From NCBI GenBank assembly GCA_900315745.1, contig ONAG01000020.1, positions 1-54,195 of the forward strand: a DNA stretch of 54,195 nt, written 5' to 3'. The position numbers and the translations under genes are program-made. This document shows, one piece after another, positions 44,205-52,578 of the stretch. Position 1 is the stretch's first letter. Each line of letters opens with the position of its first letter. The stretch comes from an uncultured Prevotellaceae bacterium. Its GTDB lineage: Bacteria > Bacteroidota > Bacteroidia > Bacteroidales > Bacteroidaceae. The notes below the pieces were generated by a model. That model did not search any database. It saw nothing but the letters and a program-made list of their open reading frames with translations, and had not been told where the DNA came from.

Positions 44205-45932
44205 TTATTTGCCAAATCTTGCTTGCACGACATTAACTATATAGTCACCCAACTTCTCGCATTCCCTGATAATGTCCGAAAACATAGTACCAATGGCATA
44301 ATCATAGCGCTGGTCGTTGATTGCCGATATGTTCTCTGTCTTGAGACGGTCGCGTAAGCTATTGATGGAATTTTCCAAACGGTAGCTGTCATTTATAGAC
44401 TGCTGTTCAATAGGACCACTCACCACCTTTGTCATCAATGTCAGTGCCTCTTCCACAAGAGCCATCATTTCACGAATTGCATCCATCAATTCTTTGTTGA
44501 ATGATTTGTTTGATTGTTGACGACGGTTCAGAGTCCTTGACAAATTATAACAAGCATCTCCTATACTCTCTATCTCGCTTATCTGGCGCATCATTGAACG
44601 TATCTTCGACTTGGTCTCAACCGAAATGTGCTCATCTCCAACTCTTTCCAGATAGCGAGCTATCTCTATTTCCATGTTGTCAGAAATACTTTCGTATTTT
44701 TCAATTCGAGAGAAAGTTTTCACAAAATTGTCATCGTTAGTCTCTTCCAAAAGCGACTTCACCATCCCAAACATCCTATGGATGCGTTCCGCATAGACTG
44801 CCACCTCTTTTTGAGCTTGCAGCACTGCAATTTCCGGAGTTTGCATAAGTCCGCCGCCAATATATTGCAAGCGCAGAGGTTCCTTTTCGCTCTCTTCGGA
44901 TGTCTTTTTGCTTTTTATTACTCGGCACACAATTTTTTCAATTTGCGGGATAAACCAGATTAAGATGCCAGTGTTTGCCAAATTAAAGCAGGTATGGAAA
45001 GCAGCAAGCACAACGCTCAACTTGGCTGCATTGGCAAGAAAAGCAGCTTGTCCTGCACTTTCACGTGTCATCTCCACATCAAATCCAACCAATGAACATA
45101 CGAAATCTATGAAAGGATGGAATACTATAAGAATCCAACACACACCGAATATATTGAAGAACATGTGTGCAAATGCCGCACGTCGGGCCTGCGTGGATGC
45201 TGTCAGGGCAGCCAAATTGGAAGTGACTGTGGTACCGATGTTTTCACCCATTACAAGTGCAATACCTTGATAAATGGGAAGGGCACCACTGGAACACAAT
45301 ATCATGGTAATTGCCATCACTGCAGCAGAAGACTGCACACACATTGTCAAGACACCTCCGATAAACAAGAAGAGTAGGGTAGTGGTGAAACTCTTAGGGT
45401 CAAATGATGCAAAGAAGTCGAGAACTGCTTGCTGCTCACCCAAATTCATATCTACACCTGTCTGGCGGAGTGTTCCCAATCCAAGGAACATGAATGAGAC
45501 GCCAAAAATGAAATCTCCTATATTTTCATGACGTTGGCGGTAAATGAGGAACATTGCCAAGATAAAAGCCGGCCACACCAAATTCGTGATATTGAAGGCA
45601 AAACCAGCCGACATGATCCATGCTGTTAGAGTTGTGCCTATATTGGCACCCATAATCACAGAAATGGCTTGAGCAAGAGTCAGCAAGCTTGCATTAACGA
45701 AGGATACTGTCATCACAGTTGTTGCTGTACTTGACTGCACCGCCGCTGTCACCAAGATGCCTGTTAGCATTCCTGTAAAACGATTGGTGGTCATCCTTCC
45801 CAAAATATGGCGGAGTTGAGGTCCAGCCATCTTTTGCAAGGTGTCACTCATCTGTTTCATGCCAAAAATCAATAAGGCCAAGGAACCAAGCAGTCGTGTG
45901 GCCAAAAAGAAAATGTCGTTGGTAGATTCCAT
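44205..45932 (-). CDS. Na/Pi cotransporter family protein with PhoU-like C-terminus
   Basis: Inner-membrane sodium-dependent phosphate transporter-like protein, 575 residues. The two signature repeats are visible: AAVQSSTATTVMTVSFVNA (around residue 65) and CVQSSAAVMAITMILC (around 205), each followed by a GANIGTT- or GENIGTT-type segment. About eight hydrophobic stretches end near residue 335. A cytoplasmic PhoU-like helical domain (about 370-575) follows. The family (NptA/YjbB) moves phosphate, and direction may be import or export. It has its own promoter near 46096. A phosphate role would fit the nucleases in the window, but the genes are not adjacent. Confidence 0.92.
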   Translation of the reverse strand: MESTNDIFFLATRLLGSLALLIFGMKQMSDTLQKMAGPQLRHILGRMTTNRFTGMLTGILVTAAVQSSTATTVMTVSFVNASLLTLAQAISVIMGANIGTTLTAWIMSAGFAFNITNLVWPAFILAMFLIYRQRHENIGDFIFGVSFMFLGLGTLRQTGVDMNLGEQQAVLDFFASFDPKSFTTTLLFLFIGGVLTMCVQSSAAVMAITMILCSSGALPIYQGIALVMGENIGTTVTSNLAALTASTQARRAAFAHMFFNIFGVCWILIVFHPFIDFVCSLVGFDVEMTRESAGQAAFLANAAKLSVVLAAFHTCFNLANTGILIWFIPQIEKIVCRVIKSKKTSEESEKEPLRLQYIGGGLMQTPEIAVLQAQKEVAVYAERIHRMFGMVKSLLEETNDDNFVKTFSRIEKYESISDNMEIEIARYLERVGDEHISVETKSKIRSMMRQISEIESIGDACYNLSRTLNRRQQSNKSFNKELMDAIREMMALVEEALTLMTKVVSGPIEQQSINDSYRLENSINSLRDRLKTENISAINDQRYDYAIGTMFSDIIRECEKLGDYIVNVVQARFGK

Positions 45933-46095
45933 TTTATTGTTGTTTACAAATAAATATATTCAGATCATGTCATCTATTTCAATTAAGCCAGTTTCATTGC
46001 TGTTCAATACAGATGAAGGAACTCTAAATAAAGATGTGGTATAGTGACTATTTATTATGTTGCAATTACATTTTGGCTTCTTCTGCAATATTGTG

Positions 46096-46103
46096 CAAAT
46101 ATA
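46096..46103 (-). promoter_or_regulatory. Promoter -7 box for the Na/Pi cotransporter gene
   Basis: TATATTTG on the minus strand, with an expected start near 46089 and a leader of about 155 nt before the ATG at 45932. No -33 TTTG was seen. Confidence 0.55.
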
Positions 46104-46271
46104 TATGTTTTTTCTTAAAAAACACTTAAAAAAGCAAGGAAAATTAGTTTTCTTCTTTTTTCTTGCTATGGAATGTGTTCAATAACGAAGTAGCTATTTA
46201 TAATAAGAGGTTTTCTTTAGCCATTTTAATTAAAAAAACAACTAAAGGTTTTATTATTGGGGAAAAAACAC

Positions 46272-46279
46272 TAATTTTG
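46272..46279 (+). promoter_or_regulatory. Promoter -7 box for the capE-like gene
   Basis: TAATTTTG, with an expected start near 46286. This gives an 80-nt leader before the ATG at 46365. The -33 region has only a weak TTTT. Confidence 0.6.
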
Positions 46280-46364
46280 CACACAAGAAACATCTTAATG
46301 TAAGGACTGCGAATGCATGCAAATGCAGCCACACATCGCTTTAGAACAAATTTAAACTATCAAC

Positions 46365-47459
46365 ATGTCGGTTTTCAAAGACAAAACCCTACTAATCACT
46401 GGTGGTACAGGCTCTTTTGGCAATGCCGTACTTCGAAGGTTTCTCGACAGCGACATTCGTGAAATCCGCATATTCAGCCGCGACGAGAAAAAGCAAGATG
46501 ATATGCGTCATGCCCTTCAGTCTCCAAAAGTAAAATTTTACATAGGCAATGTAAGAGAGAAGTCAAGCGTTGACGTGGCAATGAAAGACGTGGACTATGT
46601 TTTCTCGGCAGCCGCCTTAAAACAAGTTCCTTCATGTGAGTTTTTCCCATCAGAAGCAGTTCGCACAAATATTCTCGGAACGGAGAATGTACTCAACTCT
46701 GCCATTGAGCATGGTGTCAGCAATGTTGTTGTCTTGTCAACAGACAAGGCTGCGTACCCCATCAATGCCATGGGTATGAGCAAGGCACTTATGGAGAAAG
46801 TTGCTGTAGCCAAAGGTCGTGAGCTTGGCGACGATGCGAAGACTACGATATGTTGCACGCGCTATGGCAATGTGATGGCATCACGTGGCAGCGTCATCCC
46901 TCTGTGGGTGGAACAGATGGTGGAAGGCAAACCAATTACCATAACCGATCCCAACATGACCCGCTACATGATGACTCTTGACGATGCAGTTGACCTTGTA
47001 GTATATGCCTTTACACATGGACACAATGGCGACCTTTTTGTTCAAAAAGCCCCAGCCGCAACACTTGACGTACTTGCGAAGGCGCTTATCGACATCTACT
47101 GCCATCGTCCAGTAGAAGGAACGGGGAAACCATTTATTGCCAACGAACCAGAGGTGAAGATAATCGGAACACGTCATGGTGAAAAACTTTATGAAACCCT
47201 GGTAACTCGCGAGGAGATGGTACGTGCCATCGACATGGGTGAGTATTATCGCATTCCATGCGACACACGCGGCTTGAACTATGACAAATTTTTTACACAG
47301 GGCAATGAGGACCTTTCACGCATAGAAGACTACCACAGTCACAACACACGACGCCTTGACGTAGAGGGCATGAAAGAACTGCTCATGAAACTTCGCTTCA
47401 TACGCGAAGACTTGGGATTGCAACCCAAGGTCCATGCTAAGGAAATAAGGTCAGAATAA
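46365..47459 (+). CDS. capE: UDP-N-acetylglucosamine 4,6-dehydratase (inverting), CapE type
   Basis: Extended SDR enzyme of 364 residues that converts UDP-GlcNAc to a 4-keto-6-deoxy sugar with C5 inversion, the first step toward UDP-L-FucNAc or related sugars. TGGTGSFG (12-19) binds the nucleotide cofactor. RIFSRDEKKQDDMRHAL, AAALKQVPSCEFFP, LSTDKAAYPINAMGMSK (Met136 in place of the usual Tyr, with Lys140) and TRYGNVMASRGSVIPLW are the CapE/PseB-family motifs. The long C-terminus with ETLVTREEM favours CapE/WbjB over PseB. A CapG-like gene follows after 64 bp; the intervening CapF is absent. It probably supplies surface polysaccharide sugars. Confidence 0.9.
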   Translation: MSVFKDKTLLITGGTGSFGNAVLRRFLDSDIREIRIFSRDEKKQDDMRHALQSPKVKFYIGNVREKSSVDVAMKDVDYVFSAAALKQVPSCEFFPSEAVRTNILGTENVLNSAIEHGVSNVVVLSTDKAAYPINAMGMSKALMEKVAVAKGRELGDDAKTTICCTRYGNVMASRGSVIPLWVEQMVEGKPITITDPNMTRYMMTLDDAVDLVVYAFTHGHNGDLFVQKAPAATLDVLAKALIDIYCHRPVEGTGKPFIANEPEVKIIGTRHGEKLYETLVTREEMVRAIDMGEYYRIPCDTRGLNYDKFFTQGNEDLSRIEDYHSHNTRRLDVEGMKELLMKLRFIREDLGLQPKVHAKEIRSE

Positions 47460-47523
47460 GACCATCGCTTAAAAAGACAAACGTAATAGTATTACATTTT
47501 ATACGTTATCATATACTTCCAAA

Positions 47524-48684
47524 ATGGCACAGTTTAAGAATAACGGCAAGCTCAAACTGCTCATCATAGTGGGAACACGTCCCGAAATAATTCGCCTTGC
47601 GGCTGTGATTACCAAGTGCAGAATATATTTCGACACTATCCTGGCACATACAGGACAGAACTACGACTATAATCTAAACGGAGTGTTTTTCAAGGATTTA
47701 CAATTGGAACCTCCAGAAGTGTACATGGATGCAGTAGGTGATGACCTTGGAGCGACAATGGGCAATATTATCGACAAGAGTTACAAGGCCATGGTGTCGT
47801 TAAAACCAGACGCAGTCCTTGTTCTTGGCGATACAAACAGCTGCCTTTCTGTCATTGGAGCCAAAAGGCTACACATTCCTATTTTCCACATGGAGGCAGG
47901 GAACCGCTGTAAAGACGAGTGCTTGCCTGAGGAGACCAACCGCCGAATCGTTGATATTATCAGCGATGTCAACATGGCTTACTCTGAGCACGCTCGACGC
48001 TATTTGGCAGAATGTGGTCTTCCTCGTGAGCGAACATACGTAACAGGAAGCCCTATGGCTGAGGTGCTGAGAAAGAATCTCACTGCCATAGAATCTTCAG
48101 ACATCCATAATCGGCTTGGATTGAAGAAGGGTGGCTATTTCCTCTTATCAGCCCATCGCGAAGAGAATATTGACACAGAGAAAAACTTCCTGTCACTCTT
48201 CAATGCAATCAACAAGATGGCAAACATATATGACATGCCTGTGCTCTACAGTTGCCATCCACGATCTCGCAAGAGACTGGAACAGTCGGGCTTTAAACTT
48301 GATTCACGTGTAATTCAGCATGAACCGTTAGGTTTCCATGACTACAACTGCCTTCAGATGAACGCTTTTGCCGTGGTGTCGGACAGCGGCACTTTACCAG
48401 AAGAATCATCTTTCTTCACCAGTGTCGGTCATCCTTTCCCTGCAGTGTGCATACGCACAAGCACCGAACGTCCTGAAGCCCTCGACAAGGCATGTTTCCT
48501 TATAGCAGGAATAGATGAGAAATCGCTATTGCAAGCTGTGGCTACTGCTGTAGAAATGAATCGTTCAGGCGACTATGGCACGCCAGTTCCAGACTATCTT
48601 GACGAGAACGTTTCGACAAAGGTTGTAAAAATCATACAATCTTACACAGGCATTGTTAATAAAATGGTGTGGAGAAAGTTTTAA
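47524..48684 (+). CDS. capG: UDP-N-acetylglucosamine 2-epimerase-like, CapG/WbjD type
   Basis: Non-hydrolysing 2-epimerase of 386 residues. VGTRPEIIRLAAVITKC, AHTGQNYDYNLNGVFF, VLGDTNSCLS, FHMEAGNRCKDECLPEETNRRIVD, LLSAHREENIDT, YSCHPRSRKRL and SDSGTLPEESSFF are its motifs. The AGNRC form and the following DEC-LPEE segment are typical of WbjD/CapG, which epimerise UDP-6-deoxy-talosamine derivatives to UDP-L-FucNAc, rather than WecB/MnaA. It follows the capE-like gene and precedes mazG by 18 bp. The expected partner CapF/WbjC is missing here. Confidence 0.88.
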   Translation: MAQFKNNGKLKLLIIVGTRPEIIRLAAVITKCRIYFDTILAHTGQNYDYNLNGVFFKDLQLEPPEVYMDAVGDDLGATMGNIIDKSYKAMVSLKPDAVLVLGDTNSCLSVIGAKRLHIPIFHMEAGNRCKDECLPEETNRRIVDIISDVNMAYSEHARRYLAECGLPRERTYVTGSPMAEVLRKNLTAIESSDIHNRLGLKKGGYFLLSAHREENIDTEKNFLSLFNAINKMANIYDMPVLYSCHPRSRKRLEQSGFKLDSRVIQHEPLGFHDYNCLQMNAFAVVSDSGTLPEESSFFTSVGHPFPAVCIRTSTERPEALDKACFLIAGIDEKSLLQAVATAVEMNRSGDYGTPVPDYLDENVSTKVVKIIQSYTGIVNKMVWRKF

Positions 48685-48702
48685 TCTGAAAAATACCACT
48701 TT

Positions 48703-49491
48703 ATGCATACGAAAGAAGAGAAAATGGAAGCATTCGGAAGACTGCTTGATGTGCTCGACCGTCTTCGGGTGGAATGTCCGTGGGATAGAAAGCAAACCAA
48801 CGAGAGTCTGAGACCGAACACTATAGAAGAGACCTTTGAACTATGCGATGCCTTAATGCATGATGACAACCAAAACATTTGCAAAGAACTTGGGGATGTG
48901 CTCATGCATGTATGCTTCTATTCTCTAATAGGACAAGAAAAGGGCGGTTTTGACATCGCTGATGTATGCAATAAGCAAGCCGACAAGCTTATTTTCCGAC
49001 ATCCACATGTGTATGGGAAAGAGAAGGCGGATACGGCTGAAAAAGTGCTTCAGAATTGGGAGCAGATAAAACTGAAAGAAAAAGACGGGAACAAGACCGT
49101 GTTGTCTGGTGTGCCGGAGGCATTGCCAAGTCTAATCAAGGCATATAGAATACAAGACAAGGCTCGCAATGTGGGCTTCGATTGGGAAAAGCCAGAGGAT
49201 GTTTGGGACAAGGTGAGAGAAGAATTGGAAGAGTTGGAAGTGGAACTGAAAAAAGGTGACAAGCAACATTCCACAGAAGAACTTGGAGACTTCTTGTTCA
49301 GTGTTATCAATGCAGCGAGACTCTATCACCTCAATCCAGACAATGCTTTGGAGCATACAAATCAAAAATTCATACTAAGGTTCAATTATGTGGAGCAACA
49401 TTCCATTCGTGAAGGACGACCACTATCACAGATGTCGCTCGAAGAAATGGACAAATTGTGGGATGAGGCTAAAAAACAGGAATCGTTATAA
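48703..49491 (+). CDS. mazG: Nucleoside triphosphate pyrophosphohydrolase
   Basis: All-alpha NTP pyrophosphohydrolase of 262 residues, hydrolysing NTPs and dNTPs to NMPs as a housekeeping or stress function. Two MazG repeats are visible. The first carries CPWDRKQTNESLRPNTIEETFEL and KELGDVLMHV; the second carries VREELEELEVEL and EELGDFLFSVINAARLYHLNP. Their Glu/Asp clusters bind Mg. RHPHVYG sits between. It follows capG after 18 bp, but the link with polysaccharide synthesis is probably only transcriptional. Confidence 0.95.
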   Translation: MHTKEEKMEAFGRLLDVLDRLRVECPWDRKQTNESLRPNTIEETFELCDALMHDDNQNICKELGDVLMHVCFYSLIGQEKGGFDIADVCNKQADKLIFRHPHVYGKEKADTAEKVLQNWEQIKLKEKDGNKTVLSGVPEALPSLIKAYRIQDKARNVGFDWEKPEDVWDKVREELEELEVELKKGDKQHSTEELGDFLFSVINAARLYHLNPDNALEHTNQKFILRFNYVEQHSIREGRPLSQMSLEEMDKLWDEAKKQESL

Positions 49492-49519
49492 AGATTATAT
49501 ATTAAGAATAGACATCATA

Positions 49520-49527
49520 TAATTTTG
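49520..49527 (+). promoter_or_regulatory. Promoter -7 box for the lipoprotein/rnz pair
   Basis: TAATTTTG between mazG and the lipoprotein gene, with an expected start near 49534, about 12 nt before the ATG at 49546. This favours 49546 over an in-frame codon at 49525, which lies inside the box. Confidence 0.6.
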
Positions 49528-49545
49528 TCATCAATTATTACCAAT

Positions 49546-50127
49546 ATGAAACATTGCCTAACCATATTGACCATTGCCATCTTTGCTGCTTTTTTTACAA
49601 GTTGCAAAGAAGGACACAAAGAGAATAATCTTCCTGTTGCAAATTTGGATGAAAAAGAAAACATTCCAGAAGACACCACTGTTTATGGCATTTGTGTAGA
49701 TGCCACATCAAATACGGTGATGATAGTAAACAGCAATGGCGACAGTATCTTGTATGTCTGTAATGATGTATATGACGAAGATGGAGCATTGCAATCAAGG
49801 GTAGTGCTTGGAGGAAAATTCGTAGGAGACAAATTAGCTGTGATAGGAACCATTGGTGAAGAAGAAAACTTGGCAACGAGTGTAATCAATCTGACTTCTT
49901 TGATGGGTCGTTGGACCAGTCTTGACCGAGATTTTGAAATCAAAGATGGTGGAGTGGTGGATTCAAATATCACCGCAGAAAGCAATCCCTACACTTCTTG
50001 GAAAATAATCAATGGAAGGTTAGTCTTGTCGAAAGATACTTTCTACATCTGTGATTTAGGCCAAGATTCTTTGGTATTGGAAAACAACAAGGGCATATTC
50101 AGTTACAAACGAAAAACTAACGAATAG
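49546..50127 (+). CDS. Lipoprotein with lipocalin-like features
   Basis: Exported lipoprotein of 193 residues; the signal ends FTSC (Cys19). The rest is beta-rich: TVYGICVDATSNTVMIVNSNGD, then VVLGGKFVGDKLAVIG, the LMGRWTS motif in the second half, YTSWKIINGRLVLSKDTFY and a closing LVLENNKGIFSYKR. The LMGRWTS-to-end part (about residues 125-190) resembles a lipocalin-type domain. Exact family and function are not recognised. It ends 15 bp before rnz and may be cotranscribed with it. Confidence 0.78.
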   Translation: MKHCLTILTIAIFAAFFTSCKEGHKENNLPVANLDEKENIPEDTTVYGICVDATSNTVMIVNSNGDSILYVCNDVYDEDGALQSRVVLGGKFVGDKLAVIGTIGEEENLATSVINLTSLMGRWTSLDRDFEIKDGGVVDSNITAESNPYTSWKIINGRLVLSKDTFYICDLGQDSLVLENNKGIFSYKRKTNE

Positions 50128-50142
50128 CGACAAGACTGGTCA

Positions 50143-51060
50143 ATGCAGCCGTTTAGAATACATGTAATGGGGTGCGGTAGCGCACATCCAACACCAAGGC
50201 ATTTCTCATCTGCACAGTTGGTTGAGATGAGGAACAAAGTTTTTTTGGTGGATTGTGCTGAAGGCGCCCAATTGCTTCTTAGACGGACGCATTGTCGTTT
50301 TGCCAATATTTCTGTCATTTTCATCTCTCACTTGCATGGTGATCATTGCTTGGGACTTGTGGGACTTATAAGTTCGCTTGGATTGATGGGGAGAACGGCT
50401 ACACTCCATGTTTATGCACATGGTAGTTTTCAAGATTTGTTTCAACAAATGATGAAATTCTTCTGTCCCAATCTATCTTTTGTCGTTTCTTTCCATCCAA
50501 TAGATACTACTGCAGCAAAAGTAATCTATGAAGACAAAAGTGTCACCGTCAGCACAATACCACTTGAACATAGAGTACCTTGTTGTGGGTTTCTTTTCAA
50601 AGAAAAAGAAGGGATGCCACACATCCGCAGGGACATGCTTGACTTCTATAAAATACCCAAATGCTATATAGCAGGCATAAAAGAAGGTGCTGGATGGGTA
50701 AAAGACGATGGTGAAGTGATACCACATGAGCGTCTTGTCACTCCACCAGATCCTGTGAGAACGTATGCATATTGCTCCGACACCAGATACATCCCCAATC
50801 TGCACGAACTATTGAAAGGAGTCAATTTGTTATACCATGAGAGCACATATGATGAAACATGCCTCCATTTGGCAGAGAAATACTACCATAGCACAGCGGC
50901 GCAAGCGGCAAAAGTAGCTAAGGATGCTGGGGTGAAACACTTGTTGCTGGGGCATTATAGCGCCCGCTATAGCGACGAGGAGGTCCTAAAAAAGGAAGCG
51001 GAAACAATTTTCCCAAATGTCACTTTGGCGAATGAGGGGTTAATTGTTGACGTGGTTTAG
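50143..51060 (+). CDS. rnz: Ribonuclease Z
   Basis: Metallo-beta-lactamase-fold endonuclease that trims tRNA 3' ends. The 305 residues match the short form of tRNase Z. The zinc motif is SHLHGDHCLG (His63, His65, Asp67, His68). MGCGSAHPTPRHFSSAQLV is at the N-terminus. CCGFLFKEKE, YCSDTRYIPNL with a metal Asp, YHESTYDE and LLGHYSARY complete the site. CCA is not encoded in the tRNA at 52116, so RNase Z cleavage is expected for it. Its 3' end overlaps the converging AraC gene by 41 bp. Confidence 0.95.
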   Translation: MQPFRIHVMGCGSAHPTPRHFSSAQLVEMRNKVFLVDCAEGAQLLLRRTHCRFANISVIFISHLHGDHCLGLVGLISSLGLMGRTATLHVYAHGSFQDLFQQMMKFFCPNLSFVVSFHPIDTTAAKVIYEDKSVTVSTIPLEHRVPCCGFLFKEKEGMPHIRRDMLDFYKIPKCYIAGIKEGAGWVKDDGEVIPHERLVTPPDPVRTYAYCSDTRYIPNLHELLKGVNLLYHESTYDETCLHLAEKYYHSTAAQAAKVAKDAGVKHLLLGHYSARYSDEEVLKKEAETIFPNVTLANEGLIVDVV

Positions 51061-51979
51061 TACGTGCTCTATACTCACTTGGGGACATGCCTGTCTCACG
51101 TTTGAAGAACTTGCTTAATGATGAAGGATTGGAGAAATTCATTCTCTTTGCAATTTCTGCTGCCGGTTCATCACTGTAAGTAAGCAAAATCATTATTTCT
51201 TTCACAGCAGCTTTATTTATCCAAAACATGACAGTGTGACCTGTAGATTCCTTTACAAGAGTGCTTAAATAATGTGGCACAACACATAGCTTGTCTGCAT
51301 AAAATGGAATATTGCGCTCGCTGTGTGCGTTTTGGCTTACAAGATTTACAAATCGGTTTATCATCTGTTCTCGATGGGAAGTAGCTTTTGCTTTCTCATC
51401 GCTTACTTGACTATAAATGTATAAAACCATGGAAATCAACAACATCTTCATACTCCTTGTGAGCAAAGGGGTTGTTTGAGCCATGGTCCACAAAAGGTTG
51501 AAATACATGTCAACTATCCCACGGGAAATTTCAGTGAGATGAAGGATGATAAAACTATTGCTTAAATTAGGAAGGGAAGGACTCTTGACATCAAATGACA
51601 GACAATCAACCTCAAAATCTTCACTTTGACCCTGTTTCTCGATCAGCGTGTTTGACAAGAACACTATGACATCGTCTTTCACGACTTCATAGTCCACCAT
51701 GTTCATTGTGTATGTTGCTTTCCCATGTTTTACAATAAGGACTTTTCCTTCTTGTAAACGATACGGCTGATTGGGAACAAGAAAGGCTTTCAGAGCAAAA
51801 GCGAAATTCCGTAACATGAAAAAATTCTCATGTGTAATCACCTCACCGTATTTCTTCCAAGCATCAGTGTGAGTGAAGAGGTCCAAATTAAGAGTGTTTA
51901 CAAGCATCTGTTTTTGCTTTTTGAGGTGGCTTTTTTGTGACAATAGGTTAATGGATAATCCTAAAGCCCATAATGTCAT
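51020..51979 (-). CDS. AraC family transcriptional regulator
   Basis: DNA-binding regulator of 319 residues. An N-terminal cupin-like sensor region (about 50-150) is followed by a C-terminal AraC domain (about 215-310). That domain has NIPFYADKLCVVPHYLSTLVKESTGHTVMFWIN as helix-turn-helix one and AAEIAKRMNFSNPSSLSKFFKRETGMSPSEYR as helix-turn-helix two. The C-terminal tail is short and Pro/Gln-rich. The ATG at 51979 lies 28 nt after the predicted start; an internal ATG at 51907 is also possible. The target is unknown, as no adjacent operon points to it. Confidence 0.9.
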   Translation of the reverse strand: MTLWALGLSINLLSQKSHLKKQKQMLVNTLNLDLFTHTDAWKKYGEVITHENFFMLRNFAFALKAFLVPNQPYRLQEGKVLIVKHGKATYTMNMVDYEVVKDDVIVFLSNTLIEKQGQSEDFEVDCLSFDVKSPSLPNLSNSFIILHLTEISRGIVDMYFNLLWTMAQTTPLLTRSMKMLLISMVLYIYSQVSDEKAKATSHREQMINRFVNLVSQNAHSERNIPFYADKLCVVPHYLSTLVKESTGHTVMFWINKAAVKEIMILLTYSDEPAAEIAKRMNFSNPSSLSKFFKRETGMSPSEYRARTKPRQQLTPHSPK

Positions 51980-52013
51980 TTCACTCGTATGAATAGCAGT
52001 TTATGCTAATGTG

Positions 52014-52021
52014 CAAATATA
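52014..52021 (-). promoter_or_regulatory. Promoter -7 box for the AraC regulator
   Basis: TATATTTG on the minus strand, with an expected start near 52007, 28 nt before the ATG at 51979. Confidence 0.6.
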
Positions 52022-52075
52022 CACAAATAATTTGAAAGAGACACTTTGTTTCAACAACAAACAAATGAAAAGCAT

Positions 52076-52109
52076 AAAAAAATCAATCACCCATATACTG
52101 AGTGATTGA
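52076..52109 (-). terminator. Rho-independent terminator of the initiator tRNA gene
   Basis: TCAATCAC (52083-52090) pairs perfectly with GTGATTGA (52102-52109) around an 11-nt loop. On the minus strand the stem is followed at once by seven T. It begins 7 nt after the tRNA 3' end. Confidence 0.85.
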
Positions 52110-52115
52110 CAATAG

Positions 52116-52188
52116 TTGCGGAGGCAGGACTCGAACATGCGACCTCCAGGTTATGAGCCTGGCGAGCTACCAACTGCTCCACTCCGCG
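52116..52188 (-). tRNA. Initiator tRNA-Met (CAT)
   Basis: 73-nt cloverleaf with anticodon CAT in the loop CTCATAA. Acceptor arm CGCGGAG/CTCCGCA has a C1:A72 mismatch, the hallmark of bacterial initiator tRNA. D stem GAGC/GCTC and anticodon stem CCAGG/CCTGG pair fully. The T arm is GCATG-TTCGAGT-CCTGC, with one T:C mismatch. The 3' CCA is not encoded. Promoter and terminator lie on both sides, so it is transcribed alone. Confidence 0.95.
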
Positions 52189-52208
52189 ATATTCCTTATT
52201 TGCGGGTG

Positions 52209-52239
52209 CAAAGGTAATACTTTTTATCTATACCGCAAA
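52209..52239 (-). promoter_or_regulatory. Promoter for the initiator tRNA gene
   Basis: -7 TACCTTTG (52209-52216) and -33 TTTG (52236-52239) on the minus strand, separated by 19 nt. The start is expected near 52202, about 14 nt before the tRNA 5' end. Confidence 0.75.
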
Positions 52240-52498
52240 ATTTTCAGTCGTTTTTTTACGATTATTCTATAGGATTAACGAAAAAAAGCTGCCAATCGTA
52301 AATATTGCAAGTTGTCAACTACAAAATATTGCATTATTTCCATTTCTTTAAGGTGAATTCTTTTAATTATTCGAGGTTTCATTTGATTTATAGGCGAGTG
52401 GGTAAGCAGAGAAAAGGTTGAGCATAGCGGACTAATTATCACACTTGTCTCTTTCTTCTCTATAAAATGTTTAAAAAAACATATTTTCTCTATTTAAA

Positions 52499-52530
52499 TT
52501 TGTCTCTGTCAAAATTTACCACTAATTTTG
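52499..52530 (+). promoter_or_regulatory. Promoter for the TetR/fabG run
   Basis: -33 TTTG (52499-52502) and -7 TAATTTTG (52523-52530) separated by exactly 20 nt. A start is expected near 52537, and a candidate operator overlaps it. The rest of the 390-bp gap (52189-52578) is AT-rich and holds only this promoter and the tRNA promoter. Confidence 0.75.
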
Positions 52531-52554
52531 CACACGTATATATCACTGTGCAAA
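52527..52554 (+). promoter_or_regulatory. Candidate TetR operator (inverted repeat)
   Basis: Perfect 8-bp arms TTTGCACA (52527-52534) and TGTGCAAA (52547-52554) around a 12-nt spacer, spanning the -7 box and the predicted start of the TetR gene. The position and dyad symmetry suit autorepression. Confidence 0.6.
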
Positions 52555-52566
52555 TAGTGGGTAACA

Positions 52567-52574
52567 AAAGGAGG
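52567..52574 (+). promoter_or_regulatory. Strong Shine-Dalgarno site of the TetR gene
   Basis: AAAGGAGG ends 4 nt before the ATG at 52579. A near-perfect anti-16S match is unusual among the genes of this window and fixes this start. Confidence 0.7.
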
Positions 52575-52578
52575 CATT

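Larger units (their letters stand above)
45933..46364. other. AT-rich divergent intergenic region
   Basis: 432 bp between the Na/Pi transporter and the capE-like gene. It holds one promoter for each side (46096-46103 minus, 46272-46279 plus). The intervening sequence is very AT-rich, with many poly-A and poly-T tracts. I see no RNA gene, repeat or conserved ORF in it. Confidence 0.6.

Noticed and set aside
37460-45932. Idea of a complete multi-gene defence island
   Set aside because: Only the helicase-nuclease looks conflict-related; the neighbouring DPP IV and Na/Pi genes are housekeeping types, and no integrase, restriction, toxin or retron gene was seen.
46021-46364. Small RNA or riboswitch upstream of capE
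   Set aside because: The stretch is AT-rich with homopolymer runs and no stable pairing or conserved core was recognised; only a promoter is supported.
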